Shown in pieces: positions 1 through 14,100 of a stretch of 64,000 nucleotides of DNA. The notes below the pieces were generated by a model. It had not been told where the DNA came from. It made no database searches and saw only the letters and a program-made list of their open reading frames with translations. The position numbers and the translations under genes were made by a program. Position 1 is the first letter of the stretch. The number at the start of each line of letters is the position of its first letter. The stretch comes from Cepaea nemoralis (Eukaryota; Mollusca; Gastropoda; Stylommatophora; Helicidae), in assembly GCA_014155875.1 (NCBI GenBank), contig JACEFZ010002092.1, positions 62,001 through 126,000 on the forward strand, given 5' to 3'.

Positions 1-164
1 ATATTTTCTTCTGGGCACGTTTTCTAATAGTGACACTTTGTCAACTGCGCTGGTCTTTACAGCCTACTCTTTATGATGAAATGTTAAAAGTGTGCAAAGT
101 GAACAAAATCTACTGCTTGTTTCCCTCAGTTAAGAATACTAGGCTTCTAGTCCACAAGCTAGAG

Positions 165-860
165 ATAGTTGTCAGATTCTCCTCACTGCACATTGGACCA
201 TTCAGTCCATGAGTGCTCGGCTCCCTTCCTCAAAATCTCTCTCAGCACGTAGCGGTTGATGACACCAGTTCTGCATTCGCTAACTATTCTTCTTAGGCCC
301 CCTGTATATCGCTCCAGTCTGGCTTGACCCCTTTTCACTTTATGTTATTGCAATCTGGTCAAAGTTGCAGATTTACAGCAATTTCTTGATTCGTTTAATC
401 CCCGGCCTCTCTGACAGTGTTCACTTTGTCAGCCCGGTCCATTATTAATCCACCTCCCACAGTAGCCCAGCTGACAAGCCTATCATCCTGCTCATTTCCT
501 CTTACACCTGTGTGTCATGACACAAAAATAAATCTCATTTTTAATCAGGCTTGACCTACTCAGAGATTCCACCCACTGTCTTCAAGCCCAGCCCATCTAT
601 GTCTTCCTGGGCACACCAAGAAAGCCCACCTGGGTGAAAGTCTGTCTCCAGCCAGGTTATAGCTTTAGTTACTGCCATGACCTCCATAATCAGGCTACTT
701 GCTGTCATGGTGAAAGCATCACAGTCTTTATTCACAGTTCTCCAGCTGGAGATTAAAGGGGCATGACATCTCTAAGACATTGTCCTTAGCATTTTTCAAG
801 CGAGAGATGCCATACTTCTCAGCCACTCTGACCCTGGAAAAAAGGGTGCAATAGGAGACC
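165..860 (-). pseudogene. degenerate RNase H LINE 3' end
   Basis: Colinear with 62972-63670 (for example CATTCAGTCCATGAGTGCTC and the CATGACCTCCATAATCAGGC segment) but with many differences and no open frame. Confidence 0.7.
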
Positions 861-1125
861 ATCACCCATGTTTTATTAAGGCCCATAAGGGAAGCAAAGA
901 ACACTAATACTGTAACTTATCTGGCAGGTCATAAGAAGCAACTGAGGAAGAGAGTAGGTGTAAGACTAGTTACCTCATCCCATAGACAAATTTAGCCTCA
1001 AAATCCAACCAATAATGAGCAAGTCCTCAAAGGGGCTTGATATTGAATTGGTTTGGAGGCCTATGTTCCACTGGGATATGAAAGTGAAGAATAGGAGATC
1101 TGTTGGCACGCATTCCTTTGAAATA

Positions 1126-1310
1126 GAAGAGCGGCTGGTCGAGTGGCTAGAATGCCGGATTCTTCTTCGGGAGACACAGGTTTGAACCCTCGGTAAGGTG
1201 TGGATTTTTTCCGTCGGGGCCAAAAAAAAAACCCTAACCTGCACAGTTCGCGGCGACTGCATTAGTCAGGCGGCCTTACTTCCTCAGGATCAAGACCCCC
1301 TAGACAGTAA
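1126..1310 (+). mobile_element. tRNA-derived SINE-like sequence
   Basis: A box TGGTCGAGTGG (1136-1146) and B box GGTTTGAACCC (1179-1189) at tRNA-like spacing, followed by GGATTTTTTCCGTCGGGGCC and an A run. Borders uncertain. Confidence 0.6.
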
Positions 1311-2003
1311 ATGAGTTTTTATGACAGAAGAATATGTCCTTTGACAGTACACTAATTGTTGATAGACCTGTATCAGTGTCTCTGTTTCTGTTGACTGTCC
1401 ATGGCATGTGTGATTTTATATTCTAGTAGTCTTTGATTCGATATTTAATCAATTGCTGTATATTTCTTCACAAGGATGTTACATAATACCAGCTGATAAA
1501 AATGTTGGAGCAGGATTTATTTTGACAAATAGGCTAGTAGTATGTAATCCTGTGAGCATATATACATTATAATGTGGATACATCGGAATCACTTTAATTC
1601 AGTAGTCATAGGCACAATAGTGTCTAGTCCCCAACAAAACACGATGGGAGGCATTGCAAGTTTTACCACATTAAAGCTGTAATTTTTCAAGACCCAGCGT
1701 CACTCTTCAAAACGGGGTCTCTCTCTCTCCTACCATCTCCCTTATCTCTTCTTGATGGATTTAGGAATTTGTGCTAAATAGATTCCTTCAGCACTCAAAC
1801 AAAATTGATGCAGGAAACAGGAAAGTTTCAATTGGAAAGTCAAAGAATAATCAATTCAAATAATGAAACTTAAACAGAAAAGTGTTTTGAAAAACTATAA
1901 TGGTAACTGTACAAAATAATATTATAAACAGACAGAGCTAAAAATTAATGAACAAGTAATCAGCAATAACATGATCTGCATATCTACTTTTACATCAAAT
2001 CAC
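1311..2003. other. CECR2-like intron sequence, nothing recognised
   Basis: A+T-rich, no ORF, repeat unit or exon pattern seen; the exon after 2004 is not here. Confidence 0.5.
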
Positions 2004-2187
2004 CTTTAGCATTTCAGCAACATCATCAGCATCAAGTCGGAAATCGCAAAGGGCATGTAAGACTTCCACTCGCTGTCGTATCGGCAGTTCTAAGAATGTG
2101 GTGTCAGCTACTGGGTTGGCACGACCCAATTCAATTAGCCAACGCTGCTTAAAGATGTCTTTCAGGAAGAGATCATAGTTGTAGTAC
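2004..2187 (-). CDS. CECR2: CECR2-like coding exon 4 (DDT core)
   Basis: It runs from GATCAG|G at 2187 to AAG|GTGATT at 2004, 184 nt. It contains ELPIRQRVEVLHALCDFRLD, the most conserved stretch of the domain. The next expected segment (a YWYFYGTR-type motif) is not found between 1 and 2003, so the gene continues outside the window. Confidence 0.92.
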
Positions 2188-5100
2188 CTGATCGTGCAAA
2201 AATAACAATGTTATACAACCACAACTAATATATTATTACAATTGTTACTTGTTTTACCACACAAAAATACTAAACAGCAACAGATAATACAAAAAAGATC
2301 AAAATTATGCCAATAAACAATACAGCACATACAGTCACAGCAAATACCCTGTTGGAGCACAAAATCAAACAACAGACAAACAATTTGAAGATAGCATTTA
2401 CTTTCACAAAACAAGTTTATCTCAACCGAAGTAAAAGACTTTTAAAAAATATTTATCAGCCAACAAATCATTTTAAATCAAATAAAATCCATGTCAAGAG
2501 CACGAAATTAGGGAAATAAGATGCAAAAATCAGAAAGCTAGAAACATCATACATCCTCTCAATACTATAATGACAGCTGAAGCAGTAAGAGGGATTAACC
2601 ACGATATATTTTGTTTTATCAATAAACAAACAAATACTGGAAGCATTAGCAGCCAGTGAAACATACTGCAATATCTTCACTTACTTGATGTCATCTCGAG
2701 CATAGCATCCATTTAGCAACTGACAGATGATGTCAATGACAAGAGTGCTTCCCCCATTTGCAGGTGAATTCAAAAGTGCTTCCTCCAAATCCTGCAGATT
2801 GAAACCAAAATGTACTTCCCAGCAAGGAGTGAGTGCCTAGTTATCCAAAGGTCATGACACCAGGTGTTTGTAAAGTCTCACTACACTTTGTATGCAGAAC
2901 AAAATTGAAAAATGAATTACATGATATCACTAAAATTCTTTCTTCTGTTAATAACGCCATTCTGTTTGGAGTGCAAAGAATTACTCCAACAGACGACAGC
3001 CATTCATTGCATACTGCTTCACTATGGACTGCGAAGCATATTTTTTGATGACATTATGTTCTACATAAAAGTGTAGTGAGACTTTACAAACATACTGTAT
3101 AACACTATAAACATTATGCAACTTTCAAGCCAAATTAACTATGTATAATAACGGTTATAGGAGAGAGGGATCATGCTGCATGGGCAACACATGGTCTCTA
3201 AATTCAGCCCAGGCTTTGTTGTTATGGAGAGATAACTCCATTTTACAAACTATTGTCTGTCAAGACGGCAAGGTGCCAGTCAGTCAGTCCCATAGTGAAT
3301 ATTGTCAATGAGCCATGAAGTTTTCTCAACCAGTGGGGAATCCCCCCCCCCCCCCAGGGGAATTTTAGGGTTTCCAGGGGGGAATTAAGATTATTTCAAG
3401 ATAGCGTTAATACAAGAACCGATTATTTGATATTGTTTTTCCCTCCATACTTTACAGTTCTGTACTTCTCTCCATTCTGAAATTTGTTTTGTAACATAAG
3501 TAGACCCGCAAATCACGTTTTATGTAAATGTCTAGACTTGTTCTAGTCTACGTTATTAAATTTAGCTTCCATTCTTACAAATACTACGTAGGGGCAGGGA
3601 GGGGGGAATTTATAGGGAGGAAAAATGAAAGGGGGTGGGGAGGAGAATGACATTCTGAACATGTGAAGGGGTGCATGGGCCAAAACAGGTTGAAAACCAC
3701 TGTTTTAGGCTATCACATATTCTTGGTGATGATGGAAGAGGGTGCAGTTTTTTTTCGTCATCAATTTCTCTCCCAGACAATCAGCAGAAAATCTTAAAAC
3801 TATCTGGTACCTATTTTAAGAGACTCCAGAGCAGCACTGGTCAATAGAAAGTAATCCTGCCACTGCTGGGGATTGAATCCAGATCACTGTCTTGACAAAC
3901 ATGTGAGCTAACTACTATACACAAATCACAGACATAGAATGCAGACAACGCATGTACTACACTCATGGACACCCAACTACAGATCTGGTATACGTCCTAA
4001 ACTTGATCTGACTTACCTCAATGTCGAAGTCACAAAATTCAAACACAGCCTTGAACAAGGAGCAGAAGACATCCTAAATCTTGACCTGACTTACCTCAAT
4101 TTTGAAGTCACAAAATACAGACACAGCCTTGAACAATGAGCAGAAAATATAATTAATCTTGATCTGACTTACCTCAATATCGAAGTCACAAAATCCAAAC
4201 ACAGCCTTGAACAATGAGCAGAAGTGGGCAATTGCTGGAATCTCCCACCAAGTGTGGATTTCTGTTTGTAAATAAATCAAATCATGAGCAGGTTATCTTA
4301 TTTCAACACCCTTATGAAATGTGGTGCAATTAACCCTGCTTTCGCAACATAACAACTCTCACCGAGATATTCATGACACCACTATTGATATCATCTCATG
4401 CCAAGCTATGTCATTGTTCTCTCCTCCACCTTTATTTATAATCTTTTGTGTTTTTCAGGAGCTTCTCTTTCAAATACATATTCATCATGTTCATTTTTTT
4501 TATCCCCCCCCCCCCCCTTCCTGTCCCTATGAAGCATAATTGAAATTAGTGCATTCAAGTGCTCAGTTCTACCCTTTGGTGCCTTAGCAAACAACAAATA
4601 TTCACATCATAAGAGAGCATCTTAAATGCATTTACAATCCTTTCATGAAAACCTTCCAAAGCCACAGCAAAGCACAGAGATCATCCAGAGAACTCATCTC
4701 ACTGTTTACACAACTGGTGCTCTCAGGGCTGATAGACCACTTCTATCTTTACCCATGCCCACTACCACACACTTTTTGAAGGCATTTCAGGATGATTCAT
4801 CATAGCAATTGGATGCTTATTTCTGCACTCGGTTACGTCAAAACATACAAATAACCAAATTATGCTTTTATTTAATTATTAACACTCAATCAATTCTATA
4901 CATGAATCCTATTTCTTATTTTCTGAATCAACTGTTTTCAATGTGTTAATTAAAATTAGACTTCCTTCCAAACTATTGTTCTGTATTACTGTTGTTGATC
5001 CTGCATTATTTGCAGTCCAATACTGTGCACTGATAGGCAGTGATAAATACATGTTCAATGCCCCTGGTTTTGCAGGAATGACAGGTAAAAAATATGATAA

Positions 5101-8100
5101 AGTAGATAGCAGTTAGAGAAGCTGACATCATTCCACTCCAGGCAGTAGATAGCAAAAGGTATATAGACTACCTGTCCAAACTGGCTGTGTACAAGCCTAT
5201 CTCACAGATGTCCTTTCCACTCAGGTAGGCAGCCTTAAACTAGAAAGTTATGACCATTGGACTGCATAATAAGTTAGTTGCATATCCCTTACAGGACACA
5301 GCAGTCAACCCCCGCATTTCTTGGCTGTTCATGATTCCTGGCCAAGTTTACGTTCAGTGGTTTGCCATTGCTTTACGTAGTTTGCCATTGCTTTCTGAAC
5401 GACCGGCACCCATATCATTTCATAAAAAACAAGCGGAAGGCAGTCTGCTGCCAAATAACCCACAGCTGTGTTTCGAACGTGGATATGCAGGACTATGAAC
5501 TACGTCTGTAACCCCTTTGCCACGGAGCCGGCATAAAAAGGGATACCCTATACCTCACCGCAGGTGACAGCTGACTTCTGGTTATACAGAACCCACGAAA
5601 GACTTCTGTCGTACATCATCAACATATATCACAGATAAATAATCATCACAGGCCTGAAATGAACTGGCAGAGCATCAGAAAGTTAGTAGAATGCTAGAGA
5701 TGCAGTAACTAGAAACCATAACTGGGAAAGCCTCTAGCAATTTTAACATTCTACTCTCAAATCATAGGTGAAATACCCGGGAAGGTTAACCTGGTCAACA
5801 AATACCCGCAGTAGTTGGATGTTTAGGCCTAAAGGCGCAAGTATAGCAGCTCTGCTGTAAACTGACACAACACAATTACATTTGAAAGAACACTCCGGAT
5901 AAACGCAGAAGAAGAAAAAATTCACAGGTGAAATAATAGTCACAACAATGACAATCTACTGCAAAGTGCTAGTCTGTTAAATGTCCACTGAATGCATGCC
6001 CCAGTAAATAACACTGGTTGCTGTGAGGGAAAATCTTGCTCACGCAAATTTCTTCAAATTTGACAAGTTCTTGACTGTCCCAATGCCTTGAAGTACCTAT
6101 GTGGCTAGACGTATATGTTATTCATCCACCCAACTGAAATTTGACAAGTTCCTGACTGCCCCAATGCCTTGAAGTACCTATGTGGCTAGACATATCTGTT
6201 ATTCATCCACCCAACTGAAATTTGACAAGTTCCTGACTGCCCCAATGCCTTGAAGTACCTATGTGGCTAGACATATATGTTATTCATCCACCCAACTGAA
6301 ATTTGACAAGTTCCTGACTGCCCCAATGCCTTGAAGTACCTATGTGGCTAGAAATATATGTTATTCATCCACCCAACTGAAATTTGACAAGTTCCTGACT
6401 GCCCCAATGCCTTGAAGTACCTATGTGGCTAGACATATATGTTATTCACCCACCCAACTGAAATTTGACAAGTTCCTGACTGTCCCAATGCCTTGAAGTA
6501 CCTATGTGGCTAGACATATCTGTTATTCACCCACCCAACTGAAATTTGACAAGTTCCTGACTGTCCCAATGCCTTGAAGTACCTATGTGGCTAGACATAT
6601 CTGTTATTCACCCACCCAACTGAAATTTGACAAGTTCCTGACTGTCCCAATGCCTTGAAGTACCTATGTGGCTAGACATATCTGTTATTCACCCACCCAA
6701 CTGAAATTTGACAAGTTCCTGACTGTCCCAATGCCTTGAAGTACCTATGTGGCTAGACATATCTGTTATTCACCCACCCAACTGAAATTTGACAAGTTCC
6801 TGACTGTCCCAATGCCTTGAAGTACCTATGTGGCTAGACATATCTGTTATTCACCCACCCAACTGAAATTTGACAAGTTCCTGACTGTCCCAATGCCTTG
6901 AAGTACCTATGTGGCTAGACATATATGTTATTCACCCACCCAACTGAAATTTGACAAGTTCCTGACTGTCCCAATGCCTTGAAGTACCTATGTGGCTAGA
7001 CATATATGTTATTCACCCACCCAACTGAAATTTGACAAGTTCCTGACTGCCCCAATGCCTTGAAGTACCTATGTGGCTAGACATATATGTTATTCATCCA
7101 CCCAACTGAAAGTTGTTGTGTTCCCAAATTTATGTGGTGAAATACCCCAGTGACACTGCTTCGTAGTTCACAAGTTCACAAGGTGTCAAAAGCAAGTCCA
7201 CCTTCCAGAAACTCCAAAGAAAGAGTGCTGCTCAGTATGTCCAAAGATGATGCTTTGTTGCCTGCAAGACACTGCTCTCCATAACCGCCAATGTAGAAGT
7301 CATTAACCAAGACTCTGATACTGGAAACAAACAGCACATTCTGCCATGTGAGAAGCTGCTACCATACAGAGAGATCAAACTATTTTTGTGGGGGAAGTCA
7401 TAAAAGTCCTCATTTTGCAGACTGCACCTTACTTGTCCCTGAGGGTGCAACCTTTTTTAAGTGAAATGTGTTTGATTAAATATAAAGCTAACAACATGTT
7501 TAGCCCAAGCTACTACACACAAAAATAAAATCTCAAATCTTTAGAAGCATCAACTATAGACGTTACTGATCAGCTTCCAGTAGTTCCAATAAAATGCAAC
7601 AAGGATGTAAACTACTCTCTGTTCTCAATTTTCTTGACTGCTCAACAAACTATTGTTCTTCCTGGTTATAATGCATCCATTTACAGTATCTGCACCTTTC
7701 AATCAACACATATGCCTTCAGTATTGTTTTCGGACTGGTTTGCCTTTTTGCTTCAATCCTGACTCTTCCAGCATGACTACGGTAATATAATCTAGTTCCA
7801 GGACCACCACTTGGTGTTCTCACAGAAAACATTCAAACTATGAGCCATTCCTCTCTGGTGCTACATCCTGTTTAATTTGCACTAAATGAAATAGCAAGCA
7901 GCAGGAATCTGAATAAAAACAAAATATATAGGAAGCTCAAAGAAAGGACAACCACACATAGGCACAATTTCAGCCAAAGTTTGTATCGAGAAACCATAAA
8001 ACAAAACTACTTAGCTGGAAAAAATGAAGTAATATTACAAACAAAGGAAATTCACTTGGACCAGACAACAGTGTAGAAAACTGAGGCCCTGGAAGATTTT

Positions 8101-11100
8101 GGAATTAAAATCATCATCATCAAGTGCCGTGCCGGCTGGCGTAGACGTTCATGGCGCTCCATAGATCTCGGTCTTTGGTCTTCTGGATCAACTCTGCTGC
8201 TGATATTCCTCCATGCCACCGTCTCAATCCATCCAGCATCATTTCTCTTGGTCTGCCTCTGCCTCTCTTCCCCTCGATCTTTCCAGTCGTCACGATGTTC
8301 TCCAATGCCTCTCTTCTCATCACGTGACCGAAGAAAGATGTTTGTCTCTGTCTTATTGTTGTATATAATGTTCTAGTTTCATTGGCCTGTTTCAGGCAGT
8401 CATCGTTAGTTACTCTGGCAGTCCAAGGAATTCGCAACATTCGTCTCAGGAACCACATCTCTGTTGCTATTTTAGTTATGATTTTGCCATCAGTAGCTGG
8501 ATGACGGTCTGGTGTCACCTGTGGCTCATGACTGTCCCTACCGGACGAGGATGTCCTAAGACGGCCATTAACGTCGTTCACTAACTCTGATATATGTTTT
8601 GCCATGAAGTCTTGGGAAGATAATGTGGTGGTTTCCCCTTGCTTTCCACATTCACATGGTGGTCTTTTAACTCTGCCTTTGACAGCCATTTCTGACTGTC
8701 AGGACAAGTGAGTGCCCTGCTCTACTCAGCTGCAGAGTTGTCTACTTATTCCGGTGGATACTCGGTCCCCAGAGCTGTGTTAGCCACACCGTAGTGTGTT
8801 TCCATCCTCTACCACGGGGAATTAAAATAATGACAAAAATTTCTAAATGACATGTATAATAGTGGGTGCATTCCTAATGACCTATTAAAACTCACATCTC
8901 TGCTAAAGAAACCAGACACTTAATGTGAAATCATCACACAATAAGTAAAATGACAAACTGCTACTGAGAATAATAATGAGAAGAGTAAGCAACAAGATTA
9001 AACCAGAAATAAGTGATGAACTATGTGGATTTCTAGAGGGAAAAGGGATAAACAATGCAATATTCATTCTCAGGCCATCAGAGGTACAAAAAGTGAAACA
9101 TAATTCAGGAGTCCGCCCCTTTATTTTCTCAATATCCAATATATGATTTTCGCAAATACAGACTAAAAAGCAATAGCAAATTCAGGCACCAGGTAACAAT
9201 TTTCAGTTGCCATGGCGACCAGGCACCCTGGATTGTTCTAACCCTGCAGGACATTTTTAGAAAGAGCTCTAGAAGTAAAAACACACTAGTACAGACTACT
9301 TAAAAGTGTGAAAAATGAAAAACTACTAGAACAACTAAACATTGATGCTGAAGATCTGTGAATAATAAAGAACATATATTGGCAGCAAACAGCAGCTACA
9401 AGAAACAACAACCATTTAGGAACATTCCAGTGCGTAAAGAAGGGTATCGGACAAGGATGTATACTTTCTCCTGATTTGTTTGTATCACACAGTGAGAATA
9501 AAATGAAACCTATAGAAAATATGCCAGGGAAACAAGTCAGAATGAACTACATAAACTATCCAGTGGTTACAGAAGATGAAAAGATGGGCCTCAGCTTGAA
9601 TAATAGGAAGGCAGAAATAATGGTCACATCAAAGACAGATTATGCCTAAATGTAAAATGAAAGCAGGTCGTGTTAATTTGAGGCAAGTGAAGCAATTCAA
9701 ATATCTAGGTGTGCAGATAACATCAGATGGAACATGTATCACAAAGAACAAAATAGGACAAGTAAACACAAATAAACGTGTCACCACAATGAGAAACAGA
9801 GATTGCATGCTACAACCCAACTACCATCATAAACAGCAAAAAGAGGTATACCGATATTTAATCCACAACAAAGACTAGCAAGGTGGGCAGAATACTTTCA
9901 AGAACTACTTAACCCCACACATAACATAGAAAACCTCACTTTTGTACCTAAAAGCCAGAGACAGCAAGAACCAAATTTCATACCTGCAGAAGTCAAAGCA
10001 GTTATACAGAAAAGTCCTAAATATAAATCACCAGGTCCAGATGGAATAACCACAGAAGCTATTCAGGCCTGTGGGGAAACAGGAGTTAAACGGTTAACAA
10101 GACTTTTTAATATAGCATGGGAAGAAAGAGAAGTCCTAGATGATTGGCAACAGGCAATAATAGTACCAATATGGACAAAGAAAGGCAATATGAGAGAGTG
10201 CGAAACATACAGAGGTATATCACTCCTGAGCCATATAGGGAAAATGTATTAAAACCATTGGAACAAAGAGCTAGACCAATAGTTGAACAACAGTTAAGCA
10301 AAGTACAATTCGGTTTTCGGAAAGGTAAAAATTGCACTGATGCATTATTTACACTTAGACAAATATGTGAAAAAACTATCGAATACAGTGACCAGCAGAA
10401 TATTGTGTTTGTAGATCAGAAAAGGGTTTTCGATAGAGTAGACAGATACAAATTATAGACCATCCTTGAAGACTATGGGATACAAGGGCAACTGCTAGAA
10501 AACATGATAGCCATGTACCACTCGAGCCGAAGTGCAGTAATTACACAAGAAGGTATATCAGGTATGTTCACCGTCAATACAGGAGTGAGGCAGGGATGTG
10601 TGCTCTCTCCCCTGCTATTTAATATCTACATGGACAGAATTTCCAAAGAAGCAAGTCTCGACAGAACAGATTCAGAAAATTTAAAACTCTTTAATCCAGA
10701 TGAAACAACTGATCCACAGGAAATAAATGAACTTCTATTTTGTAGACGATCAGTGCCTGTTTTATAGCGACGAGGGCAGACTGCAAAATCATATTAAAAA
10801 TCTGAGTTCAACTTGCAGGAGATACAATATGAGTATAAATACAGCCAAAACTGAAGTAATGCGAGTTAGCAGATTGCCGGGCTCACTAAGTATACAGATA
10901 AATAGCACAACTCTGAAACAAGTTAAAGAATTCAAATATCTTGGAAGTATGATCACAGAAGATGGCAGATTGGACAGAGAAATCGAAATCAGATGTCAAA
11001 AAGCTAGAGCACTTACATATCAACTATCACCCTTACTGAAACATAGAAATATACCCATGTCCGCAAAACGACAGATAATAAACAGCATATTCACACCAAC

Positions 11101-14100
11101 CCTATGCTACCAATATCAAACCTTCGCAAAACCAACACCTGCGAAATGAGATGCCTGAAGAGAGCTGCCAACTTAACAATCCGAGACCGAGTAAGAAATG
11201 CTATTATCAGACAGACTGTGGGATCAACACCTTGTGCCACATTTATGACAGAAGATCAAGTGGTTTGGCCATGTCGTTAGAATGCAACACCAGCAACTAC
11301 CATCCAGTGTTGCCATTTTGACGCTTTTCGCACCAAATTTAGTGCCTTTTCAAGTCATTTGGTGCCAAAATTTTCCATTTAGCGCGGCCGCGCGAATTTG
11401 ATGCTTCACAGTGCTTTTTGGTGCTTTTTTTTGGGTGGGTAAATATTACTTTAAAAATCATTTTGAGAACACTAAAAAGCCAAATTTGAACTGAAGCGAG
11501 GGAGTAAAAGTCTTAGTGCGTTACCGCACAATATTCAACTAATTTAACTCCCTTTAATACGATTTAGCTAAAAGCAAACGCCATCTTGCAGACATGACAA
11601 GTCCAAACGTCAATATATTAGCTTGTAACATAGCCAGTGACACTCATTCTGTGGAGGTGTGCTTCGAGTGGTCTGCATATTTCTGCCAAACATATTGATG
11701 CTTCTGTGTTGTGGTCTGTAGCTTGTTTTCTTTCATCCAATTTGTCCTCATAGACTGCTTAAGTAGTGTTCTTGCCTCCCTAAAGCTCTACTCAAGGTTT
11801 TCACCAGCATTTGTCAACTCATCTGTCTTTTCATTTCCAAGGACACCACAGTGGGCTGGTGTTAAAACTGTAACAGGATGGCATGAGACTATCTCATCAC
11901 ACAGAAAACTTAACCTGCAAACTCCAACCAATTATCAAGTCTACAAAGTTGGCTGGAGGATTATACTCTATTGGGAGATGAAAGACAAAAGAAGAAGAAA
12001 CTGAAGAATTAACAGTAAATTAAAGATACCAAGAAGATTATGATTCGATTCAACAACTCAAATGGCATAATGGAGGAAGAATAATACAGGCCTATCAGTA
12101 ATTTTGGTGAACCATTCATGATTATTCACACTTTCGCAAAATCAACACCTGTGAGATGAGATGCCTGAGGAGAGCTGCTAACTTAACAATCCGAGTAAGA
12201 AATGCTGTTATTATACAGATAGTGGGATCAACACCTTGTGCCACATTTATTGAAAGACAGAAGATCAAGTGGTTTGGCCATGTCGTTAGAATGCAACACT
12301 ATCACTGGCCCTACATCAAAGATCATCTGCGACGAGAGCAAGAGGATGCCCAAGAAGAAAATGGATTGACGACATCAAAGACATTGTACAATCACATGGA
12401 ATGACACTATCCAGTGCCACCCATCAAGCACTGGAGCGCAAATTATTCCTTCCCACAACGCTTAATGGCAGAAGTGGAAGATGATGATGATTCATGATTA
12501 TTGGCAAGACACATGAATGAAGATTATTATTCATACTGAATGGCACTATCACCTTGCCATCTTGACAGATGACAGTTTTTTACACTGCTTTAAAAAAAGG
12601 CATAATAACTACAACCCAAGGCAGGGACCAGGGGTGGCGTTATCTCCCTATAGCTCAAAGACTGGGCTGGATTGTAAAGACCATGTGTTGCCCATGCAGC
12701 ATGATCCCACTCTCTGCCTGCTTAGTTTACTCCAGAGGAAAGGTAACACTAATAGATCTGAAACAAGACAAGCTGTATAAGCTACTGGATCAGCAAAGCA
12801 ATGCTCTAGCTGTCTGCCTGTTGGAGCTTCCATCCTAGACAGGTTGCTGAGCAAGGCTTAGGTCCTGGTCTGCCATGACATTTAGTCTTTAGACTGATTT
12901 CCTCGCACCAGGATAAGGCTTCCATCCATCATGTACCATACCAATAAGCGTGGGCGGTCATGTTTTGCCATCTCACTTGATCACCAGAGTCGTGGATCAG
13001 CTCCGTGTTTCTGTCTCGGCCATGCCACGTGGCCAAGCCATCCAGGTATTTACTTCTCGGTCTTCCCCTTGGTCTCTTCCCTTCATCTTGCCAGTTGTCA
13101 CCAAGTTCTCCAAGTCTCATAACATGCCCAAAAAATGTTGACTGTCTATGTCTAATGTCTCTAATCAGTTTACGATCTTCATTTGTTTCTTGAAGGACTT
13201 GTTCATTGGTTTTTCTGTCTGTCCATGGTATTCTTTGCATTTTCCTCAGAAACCACATTTCCACAGCTATCAGATGTTTTTCAGCTTGACTGCTCATTGT
13301 CCACACTTCACATCCATACAAAAGTACAGGTTCTATGTAGCACTTCAACACTCTTTTTCTCGTTTCAATTGATATCTTTTTATTGGTCAGTATGTTTTTC
13401 ATCTTACAAAAGGCTACCTTCGCATAAGGATAATGCTTGTACCCTCCCAATTGCACTCCTCCTCCCAGAGCCATTGGCAATATGTGGGGTGTTGGATTTG
13501 TTGGTAAGCACAGACAAACATTAGGATTAGGCACTAACAGAAAGCAGATAGTACTGTCTACTGACATATTGTTTCTCAGTATACTAAATACTCAATATCG
13601 CACAGAATAAGTTAGGGTTTTACTGTATATTATTTTTAGGGAGGCTCTATTCGCAATTCCATTGCGAATAGAAAAAAATTATATTCGCAATTGAATTGCG
13701 GGAAGTAACAAAGATGTCATAGCGTCTGCTCACTAGTCAATTTAATTTGGGCCATTAAGAAGTCTAAGAAGGTGGTTAATTTAAATAGGAATGTTCACTG
13801 TTGCGAGTTTAATTCTGCCGAATTCTCCTGATTTTTTAATGAATCACTCTTCTTCTTACTTCTGTCCGTTCTTTTGGCATCCCGTTTTATTTTTACATTA
13901 CGTTAGTCCTGTTTAACCCTTTACAGGGCAGAGCGGCCGTTAGCTTAAACGAGCAGATCGGCCGATTACGACCGATATTATTATGCATTGTAAAAACGCG
14001 ATCTCTCGGCTTTCCGGCAGCTACTTTTGCTTTCGCCGACAGCTTGACAACGTGGCCGCCATTTGTAAACGCGCTACAATGAATTTGAACGGACTTTTAC

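Noticed and set aside
6056..7112. CRISPR-like array
   Set aside because: Eukaryotic context; the units are contiguous 81-bp tandem repeats with no unique spacers.
11305..11560. hAT element starting CAGTGTTGCCATTTTG
   Set aside because: The left end is suggestive, but no matching inverted end or 8-bp duplication was found before 12129.
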